Source: Globisporangium splendens | Taxonomy: Eukaryota; Oomycota; Peronosporomycetes; Pythiales; Pythiaceae | Length of the DNA stretch: 64,000 nucleotides | Direction: 5' to 3' | NCBI GenBank assembly: GCA_006386115.1 | Contig: VFIW01000104.1 | Coordinates: forward strand, 1 to 64,000 | Shown here: positions 44,096 through 54,650 of the stretch, in pieces | Layout of the letters: each line of letters starts with the position of its first letter | How positions within the stretch are numbered: the first letter of the stretch is position 1 | Position numbers and translations under genes: made by a program | Notes under the pieces: generated by a model | What the model saw: the letters and a program-made list of their open reading frames with translations, nothing else | Databases searched by the model: none | What the model was told of the DNA's origin: nothing

Positions 44096-44877
44096 CTATG
44101 CAGATTTGTTGCCACTCGCTGCGGTGACTGCCACTTGGAGCTTGTTGTAGTACGCGACGATGTGCGGCTGCGTGTACAGCTTCTTGCGCACGCTGCGCTT
44201 CTCACTGATGTACTCCTGCGCCTCGAGCAGCGTCATGTTGCGCGCGTATAGCAGCCAGCAGAAAACGATGGCGGCACTGCGGCCGTTGCCGCCCTTGCAG
44301 TGCACGTACACGCGCACACCGGACTCTTTCTTCTCCTTGATGAACGCGATCGCAGTCTCAATGTCTTCCACCGACGGCTCCGTGTGGTCCTACAATGCAC
44401 ATACACATATCAGCCTCAGTAACGTCTCTTCATGTACGCAATCGCGCATTTCCTACGTACAATAGTCGGTAGATGGAGCTGCGCGATGTGCAGCTTCTTG
44501 TACTGGAGCAGCGGACCGCTGTACTCGTCACAGAGGTTGATCACAGCGCGCACGCCGCGCGTGTGCAGCACCTCCACGTGGCCCATGAACGACATGGGCG
44601 CCGCGCCGAGGAACACATGCGAGTCCACGAGCGACCAGTAGTTCTTGCGCCGCGCCAGGTACGTGAGCGGCCACGTCGGGTAGAAGTACAGGCGTCCGGC
44701 GACGCGCGCGACGGGATCCGGCAGCAGGTGCTTCTGGAACGCCGCGTACACGAGCACGAGCGAGAGCACCCAGACGCGCCAGCTCGCCAGCGGCGTGATC
44801 CACCAGGGCTGCATGAGGCTGTCGGCCGCGGTGGCGCTATGAGGAGCGCCAACCAGCGCCGACAAGACGCTGCCCAT
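44096..44877 (-). CDS. PTPMT1: PTPMT1-like dual-specificity phosphatase
   Basis: Two exons, 44877-44461 and 44389-44096, separated by a 71-bp intron (GTACGT...TAG), encode 236 aa. Residues 20-45 contain a hydrophobic segment that may anchor or target the protein. The phosphatase core has NYWSLVDSHVFLGAAP, the general-acid loop LPTIDHTEPS (D140, formed across the splice), and the P-loop HCKGGNGRSA with the catalytic Cys at about 170 and Arg six residues later. The lysine after Cys and the Gly-rich loop match the PTPMT1/plant PTP-like group. PTPMT1 dephosphorylates phosphatidylglycerophosphate in mitochondrial cardiolipin synthesis; that substrate is inferred by homology. It is divergent from the IFT43-like gene with 171 bp between starts. 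Confidence 0.88.
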
Positions 44878-45048
44878 GATGGTGCTAATTATGGAGTGAC
44901 TTGCACATTTTTGACAAGCAAAGAAACGAAGAACTCCCGATTAGGTACGATTTTGATTTAGTGACATGTTGTGCCCATGACGAAAGGACGCGAATGGAGC
45001 TCTCTGCAAAGCATCCTGTTGGACTGCATTGTCACTGTCAGAGCAATA
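44878..45048. promoter_or_regulatory. 171-bp divergent promoter of PTPMT1-like and IFT43-like genes
   Basis: The two start codons face away from each other at 44877 and 45049, so both promoters must lie here. The minus strand contains TCACTCCATAATT near 44892-44904, a weak initiator match. Confidence 0.5.
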
Positions 45049-46069
45049 ATGGCGGACGAGGATCGCTTCACGAGCAAGCGCAGCGTGATGGATGCGAAGG
45101 AGCGCGGATCTCCGCGGCGGTCGGAGGCCGAGGAGTTTGACGCGAAAACCGCCAAACAGGTGGACGCCGGCGACGTGGACGAGGAAGACAGCACAGTCCT
45201 GGGCGACGACACGAAGGCACCACCCCGCCGAGCGAGTGTTGGGTGGGGCACGGAGTCGACTGCGACGTCGAGCGGCGAGAAGGGCGTCAGTGGTGGCGAC
45301 GGCAGGGGGGGTGCAGCTATGAGCAGCGGCAGCGGAAAGCGCGGCGGATGACGGCGACGCGGATCGGACAACGCATCAAACTTTGGAGGCGGCGATGGGA
45401 AAAACAAGAACCGGTACTTTGATGACGATGGCGACTCCACAGGTGCGAATTCGATATGTATCGTGCTTGAAGAGCAGAGAAGAAGGCTGCAGTTGGTTAA
45501 GTTTTGATGTTGTGGGTAATCTTTATGCGTGATGCCTTGTAGATATTCAGGAGATCCCTGACCTGGAGGAAGAAGAGCGCGAGCCCGATATCACGACCCA
45601 AAGTACGCTTGCATCTCTCTCGTGCTTTATGGAATGAAGCATCATGTTGCACTGACGATGAACTCTGCGGATACACTGAATGCTTTTCATTCGGTGCCAT
45701 GATGAAGTTGCCGAGGCACCGCGCAATGTGACGCGAGCCGTGCAGAGTCTCAAAGAGCTCGAGAAAGACATCAAGTTCGCACTCCCGAGCGCCGCGGTAC
45801 GTGCACTCAGTCAAATACCAACATTCACTTGTCCAGAGTTGTGGGAGCCGCGCGAGTCTGTTGCTAACTGTTCGTTTCTTGTTTCAAGCACAGGCGTATG
45901 GTGTCGATCTCCACCTTCTCACTAGCGTATTGTGTCCTGAAAAAGCCGTACGTGTGACGTTGATAGCCGCTCTTTACCACCAGTTTTTGATTTACTCGTT
46001 TCGTTTAATCCATGGGCTTGCGCGTGGTGATGGCTGTAGGTTGGCGAGCCCGACGACAGTTGGACGTTT
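45049..46069 (+). pseudogene. IFT43: IFT43-like intraflagellar transport gene with an in-frame stop
   Basis: Exons 45049-45442, 45543-45602, 45708-45796, 45894-45947 and 46040-46069 onward join in phase. The product contains the IFT43 core: IQEIPDLEEEEREPDI, VAEAPRN-like IAEAPRNVTRAVQSL, and YGVDLHLLTSVLCPEKA. IFT43 is a subunit of the IFT-A retrograde transport complex in flagella. A TGA at 45349-45351 lies in frame inside exon 1, 100 codons after the ATG; CGA to TGA is one C-to-T change. After DDSWTF the usual family ending is not recognisable, and the frame runs on to 46315 over the neighbouring gene. Splice sites and the other codons look intact. It may be a recent pseudogene, a sequencing error, or (less likely) a gene with a 123-nt intron from 45286 (GTCAGT) to 45408 that would skip the stop in frame. 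Confidence 0.65.
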
Positions 46070-46189
46070 AGAGGCAACCAAGAGAAAGGTCTCCCCCCTA
46101 CCCTCTCCTCTCTCCACATGGATCGTGCAATCAAACATATCTTACAATACACAATGCACAAACGCACTTGGATTAATGTTATTGCCCCT

Positions 46190-46675
46190 TTACTTGTGCA
46201 CGACAAACTTGTGTTCGACTTGGTACACGCCGACGGATTGCTCGGCCTCGCCGTCGTAGTCGGCCCAGTCGTCTCTCAGGTCGACGTCGTCAAACACCGC
46301 GGTGCCGCCAGCTGACGTCACGCGGTAGCCGCCCTCGGGGTGCCACGCGTACGGCTCGAGGCCGCGACACTCGAAGCCCACGAACGGCACCCACTCGCCC
46401 GAGTCGCTCTCCGTGATGGCGCGCGTGAGCTTCTTGACGTCGCGCACGACCGTGAGCTGCGACTGCTTGTTCGCGCCGGGCCACTTGAGCAGGAAGTGCA
46501 CCTCACCGCGACCGCCCGCGACGTCGAGCGCTTCTTCGTCCGACACGAACACGCCGGTGCGCGTCTCGTCGCCGTTCGACTCCTTCACGTCGAGACACCA
46601 CTGGTGGAACGTCGGCGCCTCGAGCTTCTCGACGTTCTCGAGGTCCGCCTTCACGTACAACACGAACAGCACCAT
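46190..46675 (-). CDS. CZIB: CZIB / UPF0587 (C1orf123-like) protein lacking the CXXC pairs
   Basis: A single exon encodes 161 aa from ATG 46675, the same length as the human protein; an in-frame upstream extension is not family-like. The match is clear in the C-terminal half: VGFECRGLEPYAWHPEGG, then VFDDVDLRDDWADYDGEAEQSVGVY and the ending EHKFVV. The N-terminus (LYVKADLENVEKL) also fits. The two CXXC pairs that bind zinc in family members are missing: the first site reads KESNGDE and the second LKWPGANK. The fold is probably kept without the metal. The family's function is poorly known. It is convergent with the IFT43-like gene, whose run-on frame overlaps its last 126 bp. Confidence 0.85.
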   Translation of the reverse strand: MVLFVLYVKADLENVEKLEAPTFHQWCLDVKESNGDETRTGVFVSDEEALDVAGGRGEVHFLLKWPGANKQSQLTVVRDVKKLTRAITESDSGEWVPFVGFECRGLEPYAWHPEGGYRVTSAGGTAVFDDVDLRDDWADYDGEAEQSVGVYQVEHKFVVHK

Positions 46676-47036
46676 CTCGGCTTGCTTTGACTCGCTTGGC
46701 TTGAAAATAAAAGTGCAAGGAGACCACCACCCACTCGTCACGAGTCTCCGATTAGAACGACCGTGCGGTGAGACCAAGTGTTTTCGACAACTTGGACACT
46801 TTTGACATGTGGAATAGAATTTTCGTCACAAATGACAAATTTTACTGATTCAATAAATTGGATGCAATCAATCGGAGACTGCATTGCTATCCGGTGATTT
46901 CCCCAGCAAACGCATCATTGCATCGATCTCCACTACTCGCATACAACCGCACTGACATGTTTGTGCATTCGAGCTACCTAGAAGTATTTCCCAGCACGAT
47001 ACTTTCGAACGACGTTAGCAACTACGCTCCTCCATC
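46676..47036. other. Intergenic
   Basis: A 361-bp head-to-tail spacer holding the CZIB promoter and the 3' end of the next gene. Nothing else is seen. Confidence 0.5.
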
Positions 47037-48242
47037 TTACTGGAAGTTTGGGACTTGGGCGTCCACAAAACGATCGCGGTCGTGCTTGGCATCAAAATTG
47101 TGCCCTGGACCCACCGGCACGATCCCAAACGTGTTTAGGTGCGTATGCGACGCGTAGTAGTGGAGCTTGATGTGGTCCATGTCGACGCTTTTCTTGATTG
47201 GAGCGAGCTGGTAAATGTCACGAACGTACTGAACAAAGAATCACACACACACACACAAAAGTACAGTAAAAGACGCACGATATAGGGGGGTACGACGAGG
47301 AAACAACAAGCTCACGCTGCTCAAGTTGGCGTAGTCGCTGATCCGTTTCTTGTTGGTCTTGAAGTGCACGTAGTACACCTCATCGAAGCGAATCAAGGTC
47401 GTGAACAACCGGAGATCGGCCTCCGTGAACGTCTTCCCGACGAGGTAGCGTTGCTTGGCAAGGATGGCTTCGACGCGATCGAGTGCTTCGAACACCTTGT
47501 TGACCGCTTCGTCGTACGCTTCCTGGGTCGTAGCGAATCCGCATTTGTACACCCCGTTGCTGATGTCGTTGTAGATCCATTCGTTGATCTCGTCGATTTC
47601 CGCGCGAAATGGCTCTGGGTACAAATCCAGTGGCGAGGGCACGATGTCGTTGAACTCCGAGTTGAACATGCGCACGATATCGGCCGACTCGTTCGAGACG
47701 ATGGTGCGCTGCTTCTTGTCCCAGAGCAACGGCACTGTGTACCGCGTCGTCTCCGACGTGCACAACTCGTAAAGATCGCGCACAAACTTGACATTGTTCA
47801 CGGCGTCTGGGATGGATCCCTTCGAGGAGTATGCGCCGAGACCCGATGGTCCCGCAATCGAAGGCGTCGCGCTTGGATCCACGAACGCCCATCCAGCATG
47901 GAGGTCATCCGGATCACTGGGACGCGTGCGTTGGAACACAGGATGCACAATGGAGAGCCCAATGACGTTCTCCAGTCGTTTCATGTACATCGTCGCGAGG
48001 CAGCGCGAAGCCCACGGGCACGCGAGCGACACGTACAAGTGGTACCGGTCTTTCTCTGACATATGATAGAGGAGTGGACAACGAAGGGATCAGCAAGTAT
48101 CAGCGAGAGACACAAAGAGACAAGGCGACGAACCTGCGGGGAACTGCGCGTCGCTGTCGCGCGTGATCCAGTTGCGGAACTTGCTGGCCTCGCGCACGAA
48201 CGCGCCTTTCGTGGACGTCGTAACGAACGCCTTGGTGGTCAT
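47037..48242 (-). CDS. Glutathionyl-hydroquinone reductase (Xi/omega-class GST, Ecm4/YqjG family)
   Basis: Three exons, 48242-48134, 48055-47316 and 47228-47037, join in phase to 346 aa, with introns of 78 and 87 bp; the second holds an (AC)n run. The N-terminus (KFRNWI) and the catalytic motif SLACPWASR (nucleophile Cys49) mark the Xi class, which uses glutathione to reduce glutathionyl-hydroquinones. Further signatures are VPLLWDKKQRTIVSNESADI (glutathione site), EINEWIYNDISNGVYKCGFA and TEADLRLFTTLIRFDEVY. The ending HTHLNTFGIVPVGPG is typical. It is cytosolic, with roles in quinone detoxification and redox balance. An initiator-like site lies 22 bp before the start. No anomaly is seen. 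Confidence 0.95.
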
Positions 48243-49146
48243 CGTGCTTGGTCTCTTGGTTCGGAAAATGGCAAAGTGAGCTTTTCGATTGACCGCCCAC
48301 TGCAGGTCATTTGAGACGCATATTTGATTGGTCTAAAAGATTGATAAAAGCAAAATAGATGTAATTGATTGGATGTAAATAATAGAGCAGCTCTTTCAGA
48401 CTACGAATCTTTCTCTCTTGTTCAAGTTGAGTGAGTTGGTAGAAATGGGAGCAATGTCACTCTCTCTCTACTTAAACGAATACTGACAGTTCAAGCTCTC
48501 GATGTTCAAGTAGGCATCATCAAAAATGATGATGATTCATTAGAATGAATGTGACGCCATAAAAAGTCCAGCAGTTGAAGTTGCAACTTTTTAGTACCGG
48601 TATTCGACAATCTCCCAATGCTCCGCATTCAGCAGTGCCGCACATCGTGGCAGCAGACTGTCTGGTTGGACTTGCCATTCACATGAGAGAACAATGGAGA
48701 AACACGTCCTGGAGGGTATCGTGTGGAGATGACGCATGACTTGATCGCGCTTCCTTCGTCTGGCAGAATTGACACAAACGCACGCACCAGGACGAACCCA
48801 CTCCGACTCCAGAACCAGCCAGCATATCTCGACCTCCGATACACTCTCAGCTATGCTATCACCAACAACTCAGGCATGCCGAGCTTCTTCGTCAAGATCA
48901 ACGCCATCCTCTCGAGATCTCCGCATTGGCACTGCCATGGTAACACATTGCATTCACCGACTTTCAGACAAAAATAAAACCTTCTGGATGACCAATTCTG
49001 TTTACGTAATAATCAGAATAATCAGAACCGAGATTATCGAAATCTGAGGACCCCTAATACGGGAATAGAAGTTCTTTTTCGACCAGATCAAGGCTCTGCA
49101 AGTCAAGTCACAATTCTTTGAGCCACGCGACGCTGCGGGACTTCAC
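48243..49146. other. Intergenic, 0.9 kb
   Basis: Apart from the initiator element at its left end I see no gene. There is a small foldback (ATCATCAAAAATGATGAT) near 48517-48534. Confidence 0.5.
48265..48281 (-). promoter_or_regulatory. Initiator-like element of the glutathionyl-hydroquinone reductase gene
   Basis: The minus strand reads GCTCACTTTGCCATTTT, close to the oomycete Inr with one extra base, ending 22 bp before ATG 48242. It closely resembles the POT sites. Confidence 0.55.
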
Positions 49147-50805
49147 TCAATTTCGTAATGCCTGCTTTGGCTTGATGGATGCATCTAGGAGTTCATTCTC
49201 CATGAACTGACGCACTGCCAGAGCGTTGTATTGGTGAGACGAGATGATGGCCTCAGTCAGCATACCAGCATCATTAAATTGGGTGAGGGTGCCGGTATCG
49301 CTTGAATATTGCCGCCCAGTCATGGTGGGTGTCGTGCGGACATACGATTGAACGCACGTCGTCCGCACCGACTCGTCGTGCACCGCAGCATCCACCTGTG
49401 TCATCTTGACCCAGCCTTTCTGGACTAATTGGATACCTGCATTTCCACTCCAGGGAAGTCCTCGGCTTTTCATGAGCGATTCGAACACGAGAGTCACTTG
49501 ATGGTCTTCGACGGTACGCTTCAAGACAGAGTACACTGTGGTCGATTGGGCGTCATAGTGTTTTGTAGCCACCGTCGCTTTGCACACCAGCTTGTTCTCC
49601 GTTTGCTCGATGATTTTATGCTGCGACGGAGTACAACACATGACCATGAAAGCCGTCATACAAAACTCATCGATGGGAGACTCGAGTACATGCAAGACAC
49701 ATACCCGAAGAATAAGGTTCTGGATCTTCATATCCGTCGCAGCTGGGACTTGCCAGGACAAACTTGTTACCTCACGTAGCTCGAATGGCATGATAATCAG
49801 CTCGAGAAAGTTGATATGCAAGCCTTCCTCAGCGTTGTAGGCAACGTCTGCACTGCTTGTGACTGTGTTCTTGCCCGCCAGACCATGTGCTTCAAACTCT
49901 TGATCCAAGCGCGAGAAACTGAAATCGACATTCCTGGACAGAACCTCAAAAATGTCGCACTCTTTGTCCGACATGTTGATCGCGCGATGCCGCTTTTGTT
50001 CGTCTAGTTCATCCCAAATCTATAGTATCAAGAAACGTGCATCGAGATGAGTCTATTACTATGTAAGTGAAGCTTTACAGTGCAAAAGGGGACAAACCTT
50101 GCGCTTTCGCAGCATCCGCTGAAGAGACTTGGCAAACCGGATCTGCTCCTCAATCTGTTCCCTGAGTTGCTCGTTTTCGAGCTTTGCTCGGACCGCGTCT
50201 TTCTGTTGCCTTTCTGCCAATGATTTCCAAGCAGAATCGTGCGAAATCAAGTCACCGACATCCCCTGAAGTCAACGACGATTCGGTCTCTGCTCCCAACA
50301 CTCCATGCGCATAACTGTTCTTTATGGCTTTTAAGTGGCTCAGCTCGTCTTCCAGCTGGGCTACTTTCGTGCGAAGGTATGCCAATTCTTCTTTCTGTTT
50401 CTGACTCGTCGTCTTCGTCTGCACTCTGCGATGGTTCTGCACGCCGGCCTTGCTCTTCTGCGGCAGTTCGGAGGTGGCCAGTGCCAGCGGTTCCACGGCA
50501 TTAACCGGGCTACCAATCCCATTTGATGGCATCGCATCTGCATGCGCGTGGTCGACAGCGCTCAGCTGTATCTGCTCGAAAAACGGCTCTGGTTGTGTGT
50601 TGCCAGTGTCGTGCGAGACGTCGTTCGCTCCTGCAGGGGCTGTCGTCGCTCGTTCGAGCGATGCTGCGCTCGGTGCGAGTGCGTCCAATGCGCTCTCGAG
50701 ACCATCGTCATTGCCGTAGGGTGGCTCCAGATCCAGAAGCAGCGCGTCTAGGTCGTGGAGGGCGAATTCGAGTGGTGCATCATCGTCAGCACCATCGCCT
50801 CTCAT
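49147..50805 (-). CDS. M96-like oomycete protein: coiled-coil N-terminus, START-like C-terminus
   Basis: Exons 50805-50098 and 50019-49147, with a 78-bp intron (GTTTGT...TAG), encode 526 aa. Residues 1-125 are acidic with DALLLDLEPP-type motifs. A basic then heptad region (HRRVQTKTTSQKQKEELAYL, then LRTKVAQLEDELSHLK) resembles a weak bZIP. A second coiled coil surrounds WKSLAERQQKDAVRAKLENEQLREQ, and the RKRK junction is completed at the splice. The C-terminal 280 residues form a START/Bet v1-like region. This order is characteristic of the large oomycete group annotated M96 mating-specific protein, of unknown biochemical role, possibly transcriptional. ATG 50805 is chosen because the upstream extension lacks protein character. 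Confidence 0.8.
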
Positions 50806-51767
50806 CGCTAAGCAAACCGTGTACTGGTGTGTGTCAAACAACGCACAGGGAGACCGAAGAGATTGGCGACGAATTCGGGCAGTGGCGCTGCTGCAGCTGG
50901 TCTGACAAATGAGAAACCCTGCACATTCGCGCAATCCTGCCATGTGGTTTGGTGTGGCGGAATTTGTGCCGAAATCTTGCTGTTCTGATTGGACAAAAGT
51001 ATCCTGGTACAATGTACCAAACTGACTGGTTGAGCCAGTTGTCAACGACACGAACAATGTTGTTCGCGGAGCAAGGAAACGTCGCAGGCGTTGGACGTAG
51101 TGTTGTTGTTCAGGAGGGCTTGGAGACTTCTGACAATTATGATACATCCAAGCATTTAACTCGCAACTTTTCTCTGCAACATTGCCTCGAAGTAATTTGA
51201 CCGTGCTTGGGGATGATAACCACGGCGCTCACATGATTGCAGTGGAGCCACAGGACGTGGAATATCACGCATCTGGCATCGAGGATTTCTGCGTTTGCTT
51301 TTGGTCTCATCGCATGAGGTATTGGAATTTCAGTTGCAAGCAACATTTGCTGTCTACTTTGGCATGCATTTGCCACATCCTGATCGACAGGCTTGATGAG
51401 GCTGCCATCAGGATCAAAGTGATGGAAAAAAGTACTCACGAGGAGATGTCTCCACACGGTCTCTCGAATACAACTTCACGTTGCCAGGAGAATTTAGAGA
51501 GACTCGAAGGTGTAGATGTCTACGTCAAGCAAGGTTCAGGTTCGAAGCTCATGCTGAGTTCGGAGGAGGTTACCGTTTCGCGCACTTGAGTAAGAGAGGT
51601 CGAAGACGTCTCATGTACTAATAACCATCGTATAAGTATAATTCAACCGCTAGGATGCGACCTTCGCATCGCTGCTCGACACTCTGTTCGTTGTCTCTCG
51701 AACACGTAACACAAAAATGTGTTTCTCGAGAACATCGTTCCATCGCGATGCTCCATGAACACATCAC
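50806..51767. other. Intergenic, 0.96 kb
   Basis: Promoter side of the M96-like gene and 3' flank of the first START/zinc-finger gene. No supported gene is seen. Confidence 0.5.
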
Positions 51768-52952
51768 TCAATACCTCGGAGACGACCTGGTCTCGTGGGT
51801 TGATATCAGTTCGTCGCGCGCGATCTCCATGGCGTCGCTTTTCATTGTCACGCTGCGGACGCAACTCTTGCAGAACAGAAGGTCTTGCTGCTGCAATCGA
51901 CCGTCGTTCGAGAGCCGACTCAGTTGTTTATTGACCTTGCACGATGAGCAAGTATACTGGGTGCAGAGACTGCACTGTCGGAACTTGGAGGACGCGAGTG
52001 GACTCCGTGACGGTTCCTTGTTGCAGGTCGTGCAATTCATTTCGAACGATCCCCATGCGCTTGGAGACCCGTCACTCGAATCACTGTAGTTTGAACTTGT
52101 GGGGTTGTGGTGACGCTGCTGCGCTGCCCACGCGAGCTTCTTCATACGGCCACAGTGCACGTACCTCCACGCGGATACCAATACCTCAGCCCCCGACTTC
52201 ACGATCGCGGCTCGCATCACACCCTCGGACGGACTCAGGTACGCTTTCACATACAGATCGACGGCCGTGGGGTCATCTTGACGGTACAAGGCACACACAG
52301 ACATGTTGCCCCGTGTCGTGGCCTCGAGCGAATGCGTATGTGGGAAATGCACCGAGTGCAGCAGCTGGTACCCGATGCGCTCTCCGTTCGCGAGTTGCGT
52401 CATGCCCGTGGACTCCAGGTACACCATGTCGCGGTTTCTCACGACCATGCGGATGTGGAGCGGCTGACCGATCTCGATCCACTTGATGGTCATGGACCGG
52501 AAGGGGTCTGTGGGGGTCGGCGCCACGAGCGTGGCCAGCACCGCGGCGTTCACTATGTTGTCGTCCACGTAGGATGTCTTGACGCGCAGCGAGTCGATGG
52601 TTGGGTTCACGGCGCCGTACATGGCGTCATGCAGCAGTCCGTCGATGGTGCCGACGACGAGGAGCGTCGGGATGTCTGCTGAGTCCGTGGAGTGAGGAGG
52701 CAGGTAGCTTTTCTCTCGGGGTGTGCGCTTCTTGGCGCGGCGCTCCGAGTACACGTGCACGTTCTCCTTGTGGAGCTCGTGCTTCCATCTGTCGTCGTCC
52801 ACACGACGACGCTCGGCGTGGAGGTACCGTTCGTACTGCGCGATGGTGTCTTGAACGAAGAGTTGGGCGATGTTTTGGAGCTGCAGTGCGTCCTCGTCTG
52901 AGAGTTCGAAGGACGGGAACGGACTCGTGTAGTGTGGTCGCTTACTGTTCAT
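51768..52952 (-). CDS. START-like plus Cys-rich zinc-finger protein, paralog 1
   Basis: A single exon encodes 394 aa. The N-terminus (SPFPSFELSDED) and a helical region with NVHVYSERR lead into a START-like lipid-binding domain (about 95-285: VVGTIDGLLHDAMYGAVNP, YVDDNIVNAAVL, YVHCGRMKKLAWA). A C-terminal zinc finger (about 310-370) has four Cys pairs: CTTC, CSLC, CSSC and CKSC, spaced as in FYVE/PHD-like fingers but without the phosphoinositide-binding R(R/K)HHCR motif. Such proteins are numerous in oomycetes; lipid sensing or membrane traffic is a plausible role. Codons 4 to 275 lie in an 819-bp arm with no difference from paralog 2, whereas the zinc fingers differ. Confidence 0.88.
   Translation of the reverse strand: MNSKRPHYTSPFPSFELSDEDALQLQNIAQLFVQDTIAQYERYLHAERRRVDDDRWKHELHKENVHVYSERRAKKRTPREKSYLPPHSTDSADIPTLLVVGTIDGLLHDAMYGAVNPTIDSLRVKTSYVDDNIVNAAVLATLVAPTPTDPFRSMTIKWIEIGQPLHIRMVVRNRDMVYLESTGMTQLANGERIGYQLLHSVHFPHTHSLEATTRGNMSVCALYRQDDPTAVDLYVKAYLSPSEGVMRAAIVKSGAEVLVSAWRYVHCGRMKKLAWAAQQRHHNPTSSNYSDSSDGSPSAWGSFEMNCTTCNKEPSRSPLASSKFRQCSLCTQYTCSSCKVNKQLSRLSNDGRLQQQDLLFCKSCVRSVTMKSDAMEIARDELISTHETRSSPRY
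52125..52943. repeat. 819-bp inverted repeat, left arm
   Basis: It is the reverse complement of 55377-56195 with no difference seen in the segments compared. Past 52125 there is one mismatch and 8 more matching bases, then divergence. The arm covers the START part of the gene from codon 4. Confidence 0.9.
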
Positions 52953-53962
52953 TCACGTCTCCCTGACCTTAGAGTGTGGACTGATGCTAAAGCGAAATGT
53001 CTGAATGGCCTGCAACTTGCTCGCGAACGAGGAAGGAGGGAGAAAAGCGCGCAGAGGCGTAATCGACGGGAGCCCATGCGGCACAGTGCATGGGATGGAC
53101 CTCGCGCCTCTGTTGATAACAAAAGAAGCACAAGAGCGGACATTTTGGACCGACGTGTCGTCACAGGTTACCCATCCGACATGATGTTCGTGTGCAGTCG
53201 TTCCCTTTCATTAAAACTCATCAATAATTAACTAATTTGCACAACACAATTGTTTTTATCAATGCAAATGAACTTACAGTTCAGAGTGTGACTCAATCAC
53301 CTTCAATAAGCAATGCGCTCATGGCATATCGATAGGGGACTCGATTGCTGCCACCAAGATGCTGCTCCGCAATGGATGAACCACTGATCTTAGAGCGCCA
53401 AGTGATCGTTGAACTCGTTTCGTGCGCGTACGCTAGAGATTACACGAGAGTGGGATGCTGCGCCACTGACGTGCCAAAGCGAGCAATCATGTCTCCACCG
53501 AGGTCGTGCCATCGCACCAACGCAGTGTCACCAAAGCAGCCTGGGCGAGATGGGTGTATTTTCACTGTATAACTCGCTTGGATTCAACTAACAACGATGA
53601 GCCTGGGTATTCGTCTGAATCCTGTGAACAACGGACGATACTGGCTGCTGCATATGGTGCAAAGCTGACATTAAGCTCCTGCGGAAAAAGGCTCAATATC
53701 CACGGCTTCTAGGCTGTCCTCAGCCCAGCCCAAGTGAGCTATCCAGTTGAACCCAGACATTCATTTACAGGCTGCTAGCAACCGGACACTACGAGTGTAC
53801 TGGCGTGCTGTATGCCATGCAAGGCTGGCACTTCACTCCTAAGGACATAAGCTGAATATCCATGACTTTGCAGGCTGATGCGAGCTGTAAATTCACGTCA
53901 GCCATATGCTCCTGAATTTGCCAGAAAGATGTCTAACGACAATCCAGTACCGAGGAGATGTT

Positions 53963-54256
53963 TTAGATGATAGTTTGTGAGCCTTTTTGCATTTCGACTG
54001 ACATCTGACTTCGAATGATTGATGTATAAACAACAGTATGAGCCTCCTCCATGTGCAAAACATTAACCCCATCCATTTGCAAAGCGAAACTGTGATCTCC
54101 GACTTTCACGTAATCTTCTTCGCCATAAAGCCGAAACAGCAGAGCTGCTGAATCTCTCTCAATTCCTGGCACATGCCAGTTGATCTTTTCATTTTCGCGC
54201 ACGCCGGAGGAAAGCCGATGGTATGCGTCAGTTGCAGCTGGAAAGTTGCTCGGCAA
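53963..54256 (-). other. Coding-like orphan frame, possible exon remnant
   Basis: 97 sense codons on the minus strand ending in TAA have normal amino-acid composition (NWHVPGIERDSAALLFRLYG, then HSFALQMDGVNVLHMEEAHT). There is no ATG at its 5' end, where a stop closes the frame. It could be a last exon or a gene fragment. The product is not recognised. Confidence 0.3.
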
Positions 54257-54340
54257 GTCTCAACAGGTAGGACACCAAATGAGGCTGTGTGGCTACAGAG
54301 ATTCGACGTTGCTGTTTAGAGAATATGGTGAGCTCATGAG

Positions 54341-54650
54341 CATTTGATGTGTCTCAATGTCCATGCTACTTACCACTTGCACCACGAAATATGGCACACA
54401 CACAGACAGAAAACAAGCATTTGATGTGTCTGAATAAACGTCCATTTTCCACTTGCCTCATGAAGTTTTCTTTTTCAAATCACTTCGGAAAAAAGGACGT
54501 CAGCCTTGCACCCTCTGGACCAAAGTTGCTAAGGCATTTCTGCGTCTAGAAAAAAGTCGTTTTGGCGCCATATCCGAGAACACGAACACAAAAATGAACA
54601 TTCGATGTGTCTAAAATAAACGTCCATATTCCGCTTGCCTCATGACGTTC
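54341..54650. repeat. Three degenerate direct repeats of about 50 bp
   Basis: Units at 54341-54387, 54419-54468 and 54598-54650 share CATTTGATGTGTCT, AATAAACGTCCAT and CCACTTGCCTCATGA with substitutions and small gaps. Their origin is unknown. Confidence 0.75.
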
